NCBI RefSeq assembly: GCF_018343665.1
Contig: NZ_JAGYPM010000003.1
Location: 956,697-1,015,256, forward strand
Source: Cytobacillus citreus
GTDB lineage: Bacteria; Bacillota; Bacilli; Bacillales; Cytobacillaceae
Reading direction: 5' to 3'
Length of the DNA stretch: 58,560 bases
Part shown: positions 50,552 through 58,560 of the stretch, piece by piece
Position numbering within the stretch: position 1 is the stretch's first letter
Layout: each line of letters starts with the position of its first letter
Translations under genes and position numbers: made by a program
The notes under the pieces: model-generated
The model's input: the letters and a program-made list of their open reading frames with translations, nothing else
What the model was told of the DNA's origin: nothing
Databases searched by the model: none

Positions 50552-51576
50552 GAATTCATCAGAGCTCCTTGTATCGTTCCTTTTTGAATTACATAAGGAG
50601 ATTCGATTGAGCCTTTTAACAATGTGCCTGATTCCACCTTGACATCCTTATCTAAAATCACAGAATCTAGACGGCAATTCTCTCCTATTTGGCTCTTTTG
50701 CATAATAATACAATTCTTTACTACCGATCCAATCCCGATCTTAACACCTCGTGAAATGATGCAATTTTCAACCGTTCCCTCAATTTGACATCCATTTGCT
50801 ATCATTGAGTGATGAACAGTAGCCTCCTTTAAATACCTTGTAGGAGGCTCATCTTTCACCTTCGTATAAATAGGCTGATCCCTTAAGAATAGACTTTTCC
50901 ATATCTGGGGCTGAAGAAGATCTAGGTTCACTGTGAAATATTTATGAATCGTATCAATCATTTCAGCATAACCTTCATATTCATATGTACATATTCGATA
51001 GGATGGATGATAACTTGACACAACATCATGCATGCAAGAATAGCCGGTCATGTCCCTTGTTCGAATCAACTCAATAAGCAAGGATGTTTTAATTAAATAC
51101 ATTTCTAATGATCTTCCATGTTTGCGGATCTCAGTAATATCACAGCCAGTTTGAATATGCCTGTCTAGTACTGGCCTGAAATCCATATTAAAAACAGTAT
51201 AGCAATTGGAAATGAGGGCATATTCCTGTCTACTTTTTTTGAAATAATCGAGATTGGCTGCAAAATGGCTGAAGGGACCGATTCCATGCTTCTCTCCTTC
51301 TATATTTGGAGAGGGAAAAAAGAAAAGGCCATCTCTTTTTCGATTAAGATCCCAGTTTTTCCCTGACCCTAAATGATCCATTAAAGATCGATATTGAAAT
51401 TTCGGGAAAATCGCAACACTTTCAATATCAGAATTCACCATATTAGAAAGTACAAAATCAATGAGCCGATACCTGCCAGCAAAGGGAAGTGCTGCAAGTG
51501 ACCTATGGATCATTAACTCTCCTAATTCTTCATGATAGGTTGTCGCATCAATAACACCAAGCAAACGATTCTTCAA
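50548..51576 (-). CDS. glgD: GlgD, regulatory-type ADP-glucose pyrophosphorylase subunit
   Basis: 342 residues, ATG 51576 (GGAGGGAT). Glucose-1-phosphate adenylyltransferase fold but with the GGxGxRL pocket replaced (LLGVIDATTYHEELGELMIHRSLAALPFAGRYRLIDFVLSNM), so probably not catalytic alone; the C-terminal left-handed beta helix is present (GCQIEGTVENCIISRGVKIGIGSVVKNCII). Pairs with GlgC as in other bacilli. Confidence 0.93.
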   Translation of the reverse strand: MKNRLLGVIDATTYHEELGELMIHRSLAALPFAGRYRLIDFVLSNMVNSDIESVAIFPKFQYRSLMDHLGSGKNWDLNRKRDGLFFFPSPNIEGEKHGIGPFSHFAANLDYFKKSRQEYALISNCYTVFNMDFRPVLDRHIQTGCDITEIRKHGRSLEMYLIKTSLLIELIRTRDMTGYSCMHDVVSSYHPSYRICTYEYEGYAEMIDTIHKYFTVNLDLLQPQIWKSLFLRDQPIYTKVKDEPPTRYLKEATVHHSMIANGCQIEGTVENCIISRGVKIGIGSVVKNCIIMQKSQIGENCRLDSVILDKDVKVESGTLLKGSIESPYVIQKGTIQGALMNS

Positions 51577-51629
51577 ACGAATCCCTCCTATTAGAAACGA
51601 TGGTCAAATATTAGATGTGCAGAAATAGA

Positions 51630-51656
51630 GGCTAGCATGAAAGAAAACTGCTAGCC
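51630..51656 (-). promoter_or_regulatory. Intercistronic hairpin between glgC and glgD
   Basis: GGCTAGCA / TGCTAGCC (51630-51637, 51649-51656) with 11-nt loop and no T-run; possible processing or stabilising stem. Confidence 0.5.
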
Positions 51657-51678
51657 TATTAAAGTAAATTATGAAAAT

Positions 51679-52824
51679 TTATGAAACAAATTTTTGCAGC
51701 ATTTCATTAGAAACTAAAACAATCTTATCCTTTTCCTCAGAGCCTCTAATAACCATTCCATCCGGTATACTCATATCGGTTGGAATAATCGCTTTTTCGA
51801 TAAAAACATTTTGACCTATTTTTGCATTTGGCATGATGACTGTTTCACGTATAAGCGATCCTTTCCCAATCATTACCCCTTGAAAGAGGACGGATTTTTC
51901 AACCTCCCCCTCAACTGTGCAGCCTTCATTAATTAAGGAACACTTAACTCTTGCTTCAGTGGATATATATTGTGGAGGATGATTAGGGTTGACGGAGTAA
52001 ATCCGCCACTCATAATCGAATAGGTTTAATTCACATTTTTCATCTAATAAATCCATATTGGCTTCCCATAGGCTTTTTACCGTCCCTACATCCTTCCAAT
52101 ACCCTTTAAATGGATAGGCAAATAAATGTTTCTTTTCTTCTAACAACATAGGAATGATATCCTTGCCAAAATCATGACTTGAATCTGGATTTAAGGCATC
52201 TATTTCTAAATATTCCTTTAAGAGCTTCCAATTAAATATATATATTCCCATCGAAGCTAGATTATTTTTCGGTACAGTGGGCTTCTCCTCAAATTGTATT
52301 ATTCTCATATCATCGCTTGTGTTCATAATGCCAAATCTGTTTGCTTCCTCCCACGGAACTTCAATGACCGAAATCGTCGCATCTGCCCCTTTTTCTATGT
52401 GATATTCAAGCATAAGCTCATAATTCATTTTATAAATATGATCACCTGATAAAACCAATACATATTCAGGCTCATATTGCTTTAAATAATTTAAATTTTG
52501 ATAGATCGCACTTGCTGTTCCCGTATACCACTTTACTTCAGATGATTCACTATATGGGGGCAAGACAGTAACACCACCGTTTCTACGATCCAAATCCCAT
52601 GCGCTGCCGATTCCTATATAGGAATTTAAGACAAGTGGCTGATATTGGGTGAGGACGCCAACAGTATCAATACCAGAATTCGTACAATTGCTTAACGTAA
52701 AATCAATGATTCGATATTTACCTCCAAAAGGCACTGCTGGCTTAGCTAGATTTTGTGTCAATGAATGAAGCCTGCTTCCCTTTCCCCCTGCCAGCAGCAT
52801 GGCTACGCACTTTTTCTTTGCCAT
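51679..52824 (-). CDS. glgC: Glucose-1-phosphate adenylyltransferase
   Basis: 381 residues, ATG 52824 behind AAGGAAAT... within glgB. Nucleotide pocket [95 protein letters not shown]. Makes ADP-glucose for GlgA. Its first 83 bases overlap the end of glgB. Confidence 0.96.
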   Translation of the reverse strand: MAKKKCVAMLLAGGKGSRLHSLTQNLAKPAVPFGGKYRIIDFTLSNCTNSGIDTVGVLTQYQPLVLNSYIGIGSAWDLDRRNGGVTVLPPYSESSEVKWYTGTASAIYQNLNYLKQYEPEYVLVLSGDHIYKMNYELMLEYHIEKGADATISVIEVPWEEANRFGIMNTSDDMRIIQFEEKPTVPKNNLASMGIYIFNWKLLKEYLEIDALNPDSSHDFGKDIIPMLLEEKKHLFAYPFKGYWKDVGTVKSLWEANMDLLDEKCELNLFDYEWRIYSVNPNHPPQYISTEARVKCSLINEGCTVEGEVEKSVLFQGVMIGKGSLIRETVIMPNAKIGQNVFIEKAIIPTDMSIPDGMVIRGSEEKDKIVLVSNEMLQKFVS

Positions 52825-54706
52825 TTCCTTTTCTCTCCTTCCTATGTTTAACAGGACGTAATATGGATACGCTAAATGGTGCGATTGTCATTTTTACTGA
52901 GTATGGTTTCCCATGATAATCTTGATTTTCTGATTTTAAGACTTTTTTATTAATACAGTCTGAACCTCCAAATACTTCTCGGTCACTATTAAAAATTTCC
53001 CGGTATGAACCGTTTTTTGGTACACCTACCCGGTATTCATCATATGCTTGATCTTTGAAATTACAGATCACTACAAGGTGCTCATCCTCTCTTTTTCCAA
53101 AGCGGATAAAAGAAAAGATTGATTGCTGATAATTATTTACATCAATCCATTCGAATCCATCCTGTAGAAAATCTAATTCATAAAACGGCCTAGAACGACT
53201 ATATAGTTTGAGAAGCTCTTTAACAAAAACATTCATTTTTTGATGCATTTCATAATCTAATAAATGCCAATCAAGCTGTTCCCTATCCTTCCATTCTGCA
53301 AATTGCCCTAATTCAGCCCCCATAAATAGGAGCTTTTTTCCTGGGTGTGCAATCATATAGCTAAGAAGCAAACGCATTTGCGCAAATTTATCCCAGTAAT
53401 CACCAGGCATTTTGTTTAAAAGAGATTTCTTTCCATGAACAACTTCATCATGAGAAAGCGGGAGAACAAAATTTTCTTTAAAAGCATATAACAATGAAAA
53501 AGTCATTTTCCCATGAGCATGCGACCTTGATTCTGGGCTAGTTTCCATATAGCATAGAACATCATTCATCCACCCCATATTCCATTTGTAATGGAAGCCT
53601 AATCCACCATATTGTGTAGGAAACGTAACCTGTGGCCAGTCAGTCGAATCCTCAGCCATCAAAAGGAAGGATGGGTCTCGATCGTAAACGACTTGATTTA
53701 ATTTTTGCAAAAACTGAATACCAAATGGGTTCTCACTTTTTTCATAACGATTCGGCCAAAATAAAATATTTGCGACTGCATCTAACCGAAAACCATCGAT
53801 ATGATAATATTCCATCCAAAAAATTGCATTCGAAATTAAAAAGCTTTGCACTTCGCTTTTTGTAAGATCGAAATTAGCCGTACCCCAAATCATGTTTTCC
53901 CGATCCCACTCGTTTTCATATTCGTATAAATACGTACCATCAAACTGATGCAATCCATTCGCATCCTTGCAAAAATGGCCAGGAACCCAATCAAGGATAA
54001 CCCCAATGCCTTTTTGATGGCATTGATCAATAAAAAACATAAAATCATGCGGAGTTCCGTACCTGCTTGTAACAGAATAGTATCCAGTTCCTTGATAGCC
54101 CCACGATTCGTCGAGCGGATGCTCAATAAGGGGTAATAATTCAATATGTGTAAACCCATGCTCCACGACGTAAGGAATTAATGTATGTGCCAATTCCTTA
54201 TATGAAAGAAATGATCCATCTGCTCGTTTCCTCCATGAGCCTAAATGAACTTCATAAATCGCAACAGGTTCTGCAAGCAAATTTTTCTTCTCTCTTTTCT
54301 GCATCCAAATATGGTCATTCCATTGATAATCTTCAAGGGAATAAACAATAGATGCTGTACCTGGTCTAATTTCTGAATAATAGCTAAAGGGATCTGATTT
54401 CAAAAACCTATTTCCTTCTTTTGTAAAGATTTCATATTTATATAAAGCTCCTTGTAAATTGTGATCTATGTCGATCACCCAAATACCCTCATTATTAACT
54501 CTATGTAAGGGATACCCATCTCCATTCCAATCATTAAAATCACCGACTAATCTGATAATTTCGGCGTTTGGTGCCCACAAACAAAACCTCGTACTAACTT
54601 TTCCCCCTTGCTTAATGACGTGAGAACCAAAGAGTCGAAAACCCTCACATAAAGTACCTTCATGGAATAGATGCATCTCATAATCGGTTGGAGATACAGC
54701 ATTCAT
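52742..54706 (-). CDS. glgB: 1,4-alpha-glucan branching enzyme
   Basis: 654 residues, ATG 54706 (AAAGGAGAGG). CBM48 domain ([26 protein letters not shown]), GH13 barrel with [21 protein letters not shown] (nucleophile), [12 protein letters not shown] (acid) and [20 protein letters not shown]. The last 28 residues (after [14 protein letters not shown]) are read out of frame within glgC, making a basic tail longer than usual. First gene of the operon. Confidence 0.95.
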   Translation of the reverse strand: MNAVSPTDYEMHLFHEGTLCEGFRLFGSHVIKQGGKVSTRFCLWAPNAEIIRLVGDFNDWNGDGYPLHRVNNEGIWVIDIDHNLQGALYKYEIFTKEGNRFLKSDPFSYYSEIRPGTASIVYSLEDYQWNDHIWMQKREKKNLLAEPVAIYEVHLGSWRKRADGSFLSYKELAHTLIPYVVEHGFTHIELLPLIEHPLDESWGYQGTGYYSVTSRYGTPHDFMFFIDQCHQKGIGVILDWVPGHFCKDANGLHQFDGTYLYEYENEWDRENMIWGTANFDLTKSEVQSFLISNAIFWMEYYHIDGFRLDAVANILFWPNRYEKSENPFGIQFLQKLNQVVYDRDPSFLLMAEDSTDWPQVTFPTQYGGLGFHYKWNMGWMNDVLCYMETSPESRSHAHGKMTFSLLYAFKENFVLPLSHDEVVHGKKSLLNKMPGDYWDKFAQMRLLLSYMIAHPGKKLLFMGAELGQFAEWKDREQLDWHLLDYEMHQKMNVFVKELLKLYSRSRPFYELDFLQDGFEWIDVNNYQQSIFSFIRFGKREDEHLVVICNFKDQAYDEYRVGVPKNGSYREIFNSDREVFGGSDCINKKVLKSENQDYHGKPYSVKMTIAPFSVSILRPVKHRKERKGNGKEKVRSHAAGRGKGKQASFIDTKSS

Positions 54707-54922
54707 GTATATCCTCTCCTTTAAACCACACTTCCATGATTATATTCGCCTGATTACAGAAAAGACCTTGTAAAGATTTTCTAAAGATTTTGACAACATT
54801 TTTAAAGAAATGATAATAATCGAATACATTCAAATTGAATCTTGCCGTTTCGACATAATTTATTGCATTTCATGACAAAATAAAATATAGGATTATTAGA
54901 TATTTGAAGGAGGAATAATAAT

Positions 54923-55120
54923 TTGAGTAATAAAGAAGAGGATTTTTTAATAAAAGAGGCAACGAAAAACGAAATAAAAATCCCCCTATTTGGACCTCCA
55001 GATGGAAAAATCATTGCCACTGGCGAAATGTTCAGAGGACCTTCTACGGGAATTACATCTGAATTTGATTTAGAAAATCCAGGCAGGCAGCTGGCGGAAA
55101 AAGATCAGAAGATTGATTGA
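54923..55120 (+). CDS. Conserved small protein
   Basis: 65 residues, TTG 54923 with AAGGAGG nine bases before. SNKEEDFLIKEATKNEIKIPLFGPPDGKIIATGEMFRGP..EFDLENPGRQLAEKDQ. Divergent from glgB; shared terminator with the tRNA operon. No family known to me; soluble and charged. Confidence 0.65.
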   Translation: MSNKEEDFLIKEATKNEIKIPLFGPPDGKIIATGEMFRGPSTGITSEFDLENPGRQLAEKDQKID

Positions 55121-55188
55121 GGACCACACAATTATTATAACTGCTCATTTAGATCAGCTACAATCGTGAAATATTAAAAATCTATAAT

Positions 55189-55226
55189 AAAAGAGCTGCC
55201 AACAATATTGTTGACAGCTCTTTTAT
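55189..55226. terminator. Bidirectional terminator at the end of the tRNA operon
   Basis: AAAAGAGCTG (55189-55198) / CAGCTCTTTT (55115-frame 55215-55224) with CAACAAT/ATTGTTG inside, one mismatch. It begins two bases after tRNA-Glu. Confidence 0.9.
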
Positions 55227-55227
55227 A

Positions 55228-55299
55228 TGACCCGTACGGGATTCGAACCCGTGTTACCGCCGTGAAAGGGCGGTGTCTTAACCGCTTGACCAACGGGCC
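55228..55299 (-). tRNA. tRNA-Glu (TTC), second copy
   Basis: Anticodon loop CTTTCAC. Body identical to the 57529 gene but no encoded CCA (TAT follows the discriminator); last tRNA before the terminator. Confidence 0.95.
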
Positions 55300-55307
55300 A
55301 ATAAATA

Positions 55308-55398
55308 TGGCGGAGAAGGAGGGATTTGAACCCTCGCGCCGCTTACGCGACCTACACCCTTAGCAGGGGCGCCTCTTCAGCCTCTTGAGTACTTCCCC
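55308..55398 (-). tRNA. tRNA-Ser (GCT)
   Basis: Anticodon loop CTGCTAA, long variable arm, encoded CCA. Confidence 0.96.
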
Positions 55399-55402
55399 AT
55401 AA

Positions 55403-55477
55403 TGGCTCCGCAGGTAGGACTCGAACCTACGACCGATCGGTTAACAGCCGATAGCTCTACCACTGAGCTACTGCGGA
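55403..55477 (-). tRNA. tRNA-Asn (GTT)
   Basis: Anticodon loop CTGTTAA, acceptor TCCGCAG/CTGCGGA, encoded CCA. Confidence 0.96.
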
Positions 55478-55492
55478 ATAGTTAATAATAAT

Positions 55493-55625
55493 CCCTAAAT
55501 TTTGATAGTAGTCAAAAAAGTGTTCCAAATCTCTTTGTGATTTGTCACAGATTTCTACAGCTTGCCTTTAGGGGATGCTATGCTCTGAACTGCAAGCTTT
55601 CGCAATCCACTGCGCTACTGCGGAA
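55493..55625 (-). repeat. tRNA-spacer element copy 1 with tRNA-Asn 5' fragment
   Basis: On the minus strand: tRNA-Asn-like 5' piece TTCCGCAGTAGCGCAGTGG (55625-55607), then the element (ATTGCGAAAGCTTGCAG ... AATCTGTGACAAATCACAAA ... GATTTGGAACAC), then the real tRNA-Asn. Confidence 0.8.
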
Positions 55626-55639
55626 TAGTTATATAGAAA

Positions 55640-55716
<77 letters not shown>

Positions 55717-55722
55717 ACATTA

Positions 55723-55796
55723 TGGAGCGGGTGAAGGGAATCGAACCCTCATCATCAGCTTGGAAGGCTGAGGTTTTACCACTAAACTACACCCGC
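55723..55796 (-). tRNA. tRNA-Gly (TCC)
   Basis: Anticodon loop CTTCCAA, acceptor GCGGGTG, encoded CCA. Confidence 0.96.
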
Positions 55797-55804
55797 AAAT
55801 CTTA

Positions 55805-55881
55805 TGGGGCGACTGATGGGAATCGAACCCACGAATGTCGGAACCACAATCCGATGCGTTAACCACTTCGCCACAATCGCC
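55805..55881 (-). tRNA. tRNA-His (GTG)
   Basis: Anticodon loop TTGTGGT, acceptor with extra 5' G as usual for His, encoded CCA. Confidence 0.95.
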
Positions 55882-55914
55882 ATCATTAGCTGCATGAATT
55901 AACGGCAAAATAAA

Positions 55915-55990
55915 TGGTGGCTCAGGACGGAATCGAACCGCCGACACAAGGATTTTCAGTCCTTTGCTCTACCGACTGAGCTACTGAGCC
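55915..55990 (-). tRNA. tRNA-Phe (GAA)
   Basis: Anticodon loop CTGAAAA, acceptor GGCTCAG/CTGAGCC, encoded CCA. Confidence 0.96.
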
Positions 55991-56003
55991 AAAAATATTA
56001 AAA

Positions 56004-56144
56004 TTCCTAAAGTTAGAAAGCAATCAAAAGTGTGTTCCAAATCTCTTTGCGATTTGTCACAGATTTTAAAAGCTTGCTATTCATTGATGAATTGCTTCGA
56101 AGCTGCAATCTTTAAAAATCCTCTACCGACTGAGCTACTGAGCC
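56004..56144 (-). repeat. tRNA-spacer element copy 2 with tRNA-Phe 5' fragment
   Basis: Fragment of 24 bases GGCTCAGTAGCTCAGTCGGT+AGAG (56144-56121), then the element, then the real tRNA-Phe. At least 51 bases around the fragment repeat with a 154-bp period (55967 and 56121). Confidence 0.85.
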
Positions 56145-56157
56145 AAAAATATTAAAA

Positions 56158-56233
56158 TTCCTAAAGTTAGATAGTAGTCAAAAGCGTGTTCTAAATCTCT
56201 TTGCGATTTATCACAGATTTTAAAAGCCTGCAA
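56158..56233 (-). repeat. tRNA-spacer element copy 3, truncated
   Basis: Contains AAAATCTGTGATAAATCGCA and GATTTAGAACACGC, begins at the tRNA-Asp 3' end and runs into the Phe 5' fragment of copy 2. Left part of the element is missing. Confidence 0.8.
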
Positions 56234-56236
56234 TAA

Positions 56237-56313
56237 TGGCGGTCCGGACGGGACTCGAACCCGCGACCTCCTGCGTGACAGGCAGGCATTCTAACCAACT
56301 GAACTACCGGACC
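56237..56313 (-). tRNA. tRNA-Asp (GTC)
   Basis: Anticodon loop CTGTCAC, acceptor GGTCCGG/CCGGACC, encoded CCA. Confidence 0.96.
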
Positions 56314-56316
56314 ATA

Positions 56317-56390
<74 letters not shown>

Positions 56391-56408
56391 ACAATAATAT
56401 TTAATAAA

Positions 56409-56485
56409 TGGAGGAGGAAAGGGGATTCGAACCCGCGACCTCCTGCGTAACAGGCAGGCATTCTAACCAACTGAACTACCGGACC
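56409..56485 (-). pseudogene. Chimeric tRNA: Asp body, Ser 3' end, anticodon GTT
   Basis: 5' part is that of tRNA-Asp through the T-arm start, with one change in the anticodon (CTGTTAC, so GTT instead of GTC). The 3' part (TTCGAATCCCCTTTCCTCCTCCA) is that of the tRNA-Ser at 56581. The acceptor ends do not pair (GGTCCGG against TCCTCC). Product of a 172-bp tandem duplication. Confidence 0.85.
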
Positions 56486-56488
56486 ATA

Positions 56489-56562
<74 letters not shown>

Positions 56563-56580
56563 ACAATAATATTTAATAAA

Positions 56581-56673
56581 TGGAGGAGGAAAGGGGATTC
56601 GAACCCCTGCGCGGTTTGACCCGCCTGTCGGTTTTCAAGACCGATCCCTTCAGCCGGACTTGGGTATTCCTCC
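56581..56673 (-). tRNA. tRNA-Ser (TGA)
   Basis: Anticodon loop CTTGAAA, long variable arm, encoded CCA; donor of the chimeric 3' end. Confidence 0.96.
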
Positions 56674-56697
56674 GAATAGTAAAATTCTATTATAGCA

Positions 56698-56774
56698 TGG
56701 TAGCGGCAGAGGGGATCGAACCCCCGACCTTACGGGTATGAACCGTACGCTCTAGCCAGCTGAGCTACGCCGCC
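56698..56774 (-). tRNA. Elongator tRNA-Met (CAT)
   Basis: Anticodon loop TTCATAC, acceptor GGCGGCG, encoded CCA. Matches elongator Met rather than Ile2 by its acceptor stem. Confidence 0.9.
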
Positions 56775-56802
56775 TAATCAAACTAAAAATAATTATGTTA
56801 TA

Positions 56803-56878
56803 TGGTGGAGCCTAGCGGGATCGAACCGCTGACCTCCTGCGTGCAAGGCAGGCGCTCTCCCAGCTGAGCTAAGGCCCC
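56803..56878 (-). tRNA. tRNA-Ala (TGC)
   Basis: Anticodon loop CTTGCAC, acceptor GGGGCCT, encoded CCA. Confidence 0.96.
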
Positions 56879-56896
56879 ATTATTAAGTAGATAGCA

Positions 56897-56973
56897 TGGT
56901 CGGGAAGACAGGATTCGAACCTGCGACCCCTTGGTCCCAAACCAAGTGCTCTACCAAGCTGAGCTACTTCCCG
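56897..56973 (-). tRNA. tRNA-Pro (TGG)
   Basis: Anticodon loop TTTGGGA, acceptor CGGGAAG, encoded CCA. Confidence 0.96.
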
Positions 56974-56981
56974 TTTATAAA

Positions 56982-57058
<77 letters not shown>

Positions 57059-57072
57059 ACGCTTTTTATATG

Positions 57073-57119
57073 TGGTGCCGATGATCTTAAGACCTGTGTC
57101 GTTAGTTCCACACACCAGC
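57073..57119 (-). pseudogene. Deleted tRNA-Leu (TAA) remnant, 47 nt
   Basis: Minus strand GCTGGTGTGTGGAACTAACG, ACACAGGTCTTAAGATC, ATCGGCACCA. 5' half, anticodon loop (TTAA) and acceptor end with CCA remain, while variable and T arms are gone. The acceptor halves GCTGGTG and CATCGGC still pair. It lies where B. subtilis trnB has a tRNA-Leu. Confidence 0.75.
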
Positions 57120-57125
57120 AATAAT

Positions 57126-57200
57126 TGGAGCGGAAGACGGGATTCGAACCCGCGACCCCCACCTTGGCAAGGTGGTGTTCTACCACTGAACTACTTCCGC
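57126..57200 (-). tRNA. tRNA-Gly (GCC)
   Basis: Anticodon loop TTGCCAA, acceptor GCGGAAG, encoded CCA. Confidence 0.96.
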
Positions 57201-57208
57201 AAATTAAA

Positions 57209-57284
57209 TGGTGAGCCATGAAGGACTCGAACCTTCGACCCTCTGATTAAAAGTCAGATGCTCTACCGACTGAGCTAATGGCTC
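57209..57284 (-). tRNA. tRNA-Lys (TTT)
   Basis: Anticodon loop CTTTTAA, acceptor GAGCCAT, encoded CCA. Confidence 0.96.
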
Positions 57285-57300
57285 GAAACAAGATGATACT

Positions 57301-57438
57301 TCCTGAATTTTGATAGAAGTCGAACTGTGCTCCAAATCTCTTTGTGATTTGTCGCAGATTACTACAGCCTGCTATTCAAGGATGTAACGCTGCGTACTGC
57401 AAGCTTTCGTAATCCTCTACCAATTGAGCTAGGCCGGC
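57301..57438 (-). repeat. tRNA-spacer element copy 4 with tRNA-Thr 5' fragment
   Basis: Fragment GCCGGCCTAGCTCAATTGGT+AGAG (57438-57415) equals the 5' third of a Bacillus tRNA-Thr, then the element (ATTACGAAAGCTTGCAG ... AATCTGCGACAAATCACAAA ... GATTTGGAGCAC), then tRNA-Lys. No whole tRNA-Thr remains in the window. Confidence 0.8.
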
Positions 57439-57451
57439 ATATAAGTTATAG

Positions 57452-57524
57452 TGGAGGATGACGGGATCGAACCGCCGACCCCCTGCTTGTAAGGCAGGTG
57501 CTCTCCCAGCTGAGCTAATCCTCC
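57452..57524 (-). tRNA. tRNA-Val (TAC)
   Basis: Anticodon loop CTTACAA, acceptor GGAGGAT/ATCCTCC. After the discriminator A comes CTA, not CCA. Confidence 0.94.
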
Positions 57525-57528
57525 ATAT

Positions 57529-57603
57529 TGGTGACCCGTACGGGATTCGAACCCGTGTTACCGCCGTGAAAGGGCGGTGTCTTAACCGCTTGACCAACGG
57601 GCC
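57529..57603 (-). tRNA. tRNA-Glu (TTC), first copy
   Basis: Anticodon loop CTTTCAC, encoded CCA; first tRNA after 5S. Confidence 0.96.
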
Positions 57604-57642
57604 AACTAATTTTGGCAAAAAAATAACCCTTAATAGGGTTTA

Positions 57643-57760
<118 letters not shown>

Positions 57761-57836
57761 CATTTTTAGTTAAAAGGATTATTCCTTCAAAACTAGATAA
57801 CAGACAATCATCATTAAAAAATTATTGGTTAAGTCC

Positions 57837-58560
<724 letters not shown>

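Noticed and set aside
54802..55020. Leftward 72-codon ORF
   Set aside because: Antisense to the better 54923 gene and lacking a ribosome site.

Overview
The window is low-GC Bacillota DNA from a Bacillaceae genome. The chromosomal gene order (ytlC-ytlD-ytkD, dps, ytzI, luxS, yidD/ytjA, ytiB, the men genes, yteA, glgBCDAP, then a large tRNA cluster behind an rRNA operon) closely follows Bacillus subtilis as I remember it, but the proteins are clearly diverged. I cannot name the species from sequence alone.

Positions 1 to about 27,720 are the right-hand part of a temperate siphovirus prophage; its left end lies outside the window. The late genes run leftward. After an HNH endonuclease come small and large terminase, HK97-type portal, ClpP-like protease, capsid, head-tail connectors, major tail protein, a tail chaperone pair made by -1 frameshifting, tape measure, Dit and a truncated baseplate protein. 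To their right lie ArpU-type late regulation, two short tyrosine-recombinase paralogues, a DnaD-like replication protein, an ORF6N/ORF6C protein and many tiny overlapping ORFs. A Cro/CI switch with four matching operators (25422-25575) divides the leftward lytic genes from the rightward repressor and a large serine integrase. Four rightward cargo genes (16806-19948), each with its own signals, interrupt the leftward program; the last is an Abi-alpha (DUF4393) protein, a candidate phage-exclusion gene.

The prophage sits inside the gene of an ABC-transporter substrate-binding protein. Only its C-terminal part (27730-28419) remains on this side, followed by the ATPase and permease genes. The integrase lies directly at this junction, so the prophage may control the transporter gene by excision.

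28.4-37.4 kb holds housekeeping and stress genes: a YtkD-type NUDIX enzyme, lipoprotein, Dps behind a good sigma-B promoter, LuxS, YidD, carbonic anhydrase, and an orphan Zn-binding lipoprotein under two Zur boxes. A family of structured intergenic repeats is scattered among them. 37.6-45.5 kb is menaquinone synthesis (menF-D-H-B and menE leftward, menA rightward), then yteA. 46.7-54.7 kb is the glycogen operon glgB-C-D-A-P.

55.2-58.56 kb is the end of an rRNA operon read leftward: partial 23S, 5S and 19 intact-looking tRNA genes, with signs of recent rearrangement: a 172-bp tandem duplication with a chimeric Asp/Ser tRNA carrying a GTT anticodon, a 47-nt deleted tRNA-Leu, and a repeated spacer element fused to the 5' thirds of three different tRNAs.
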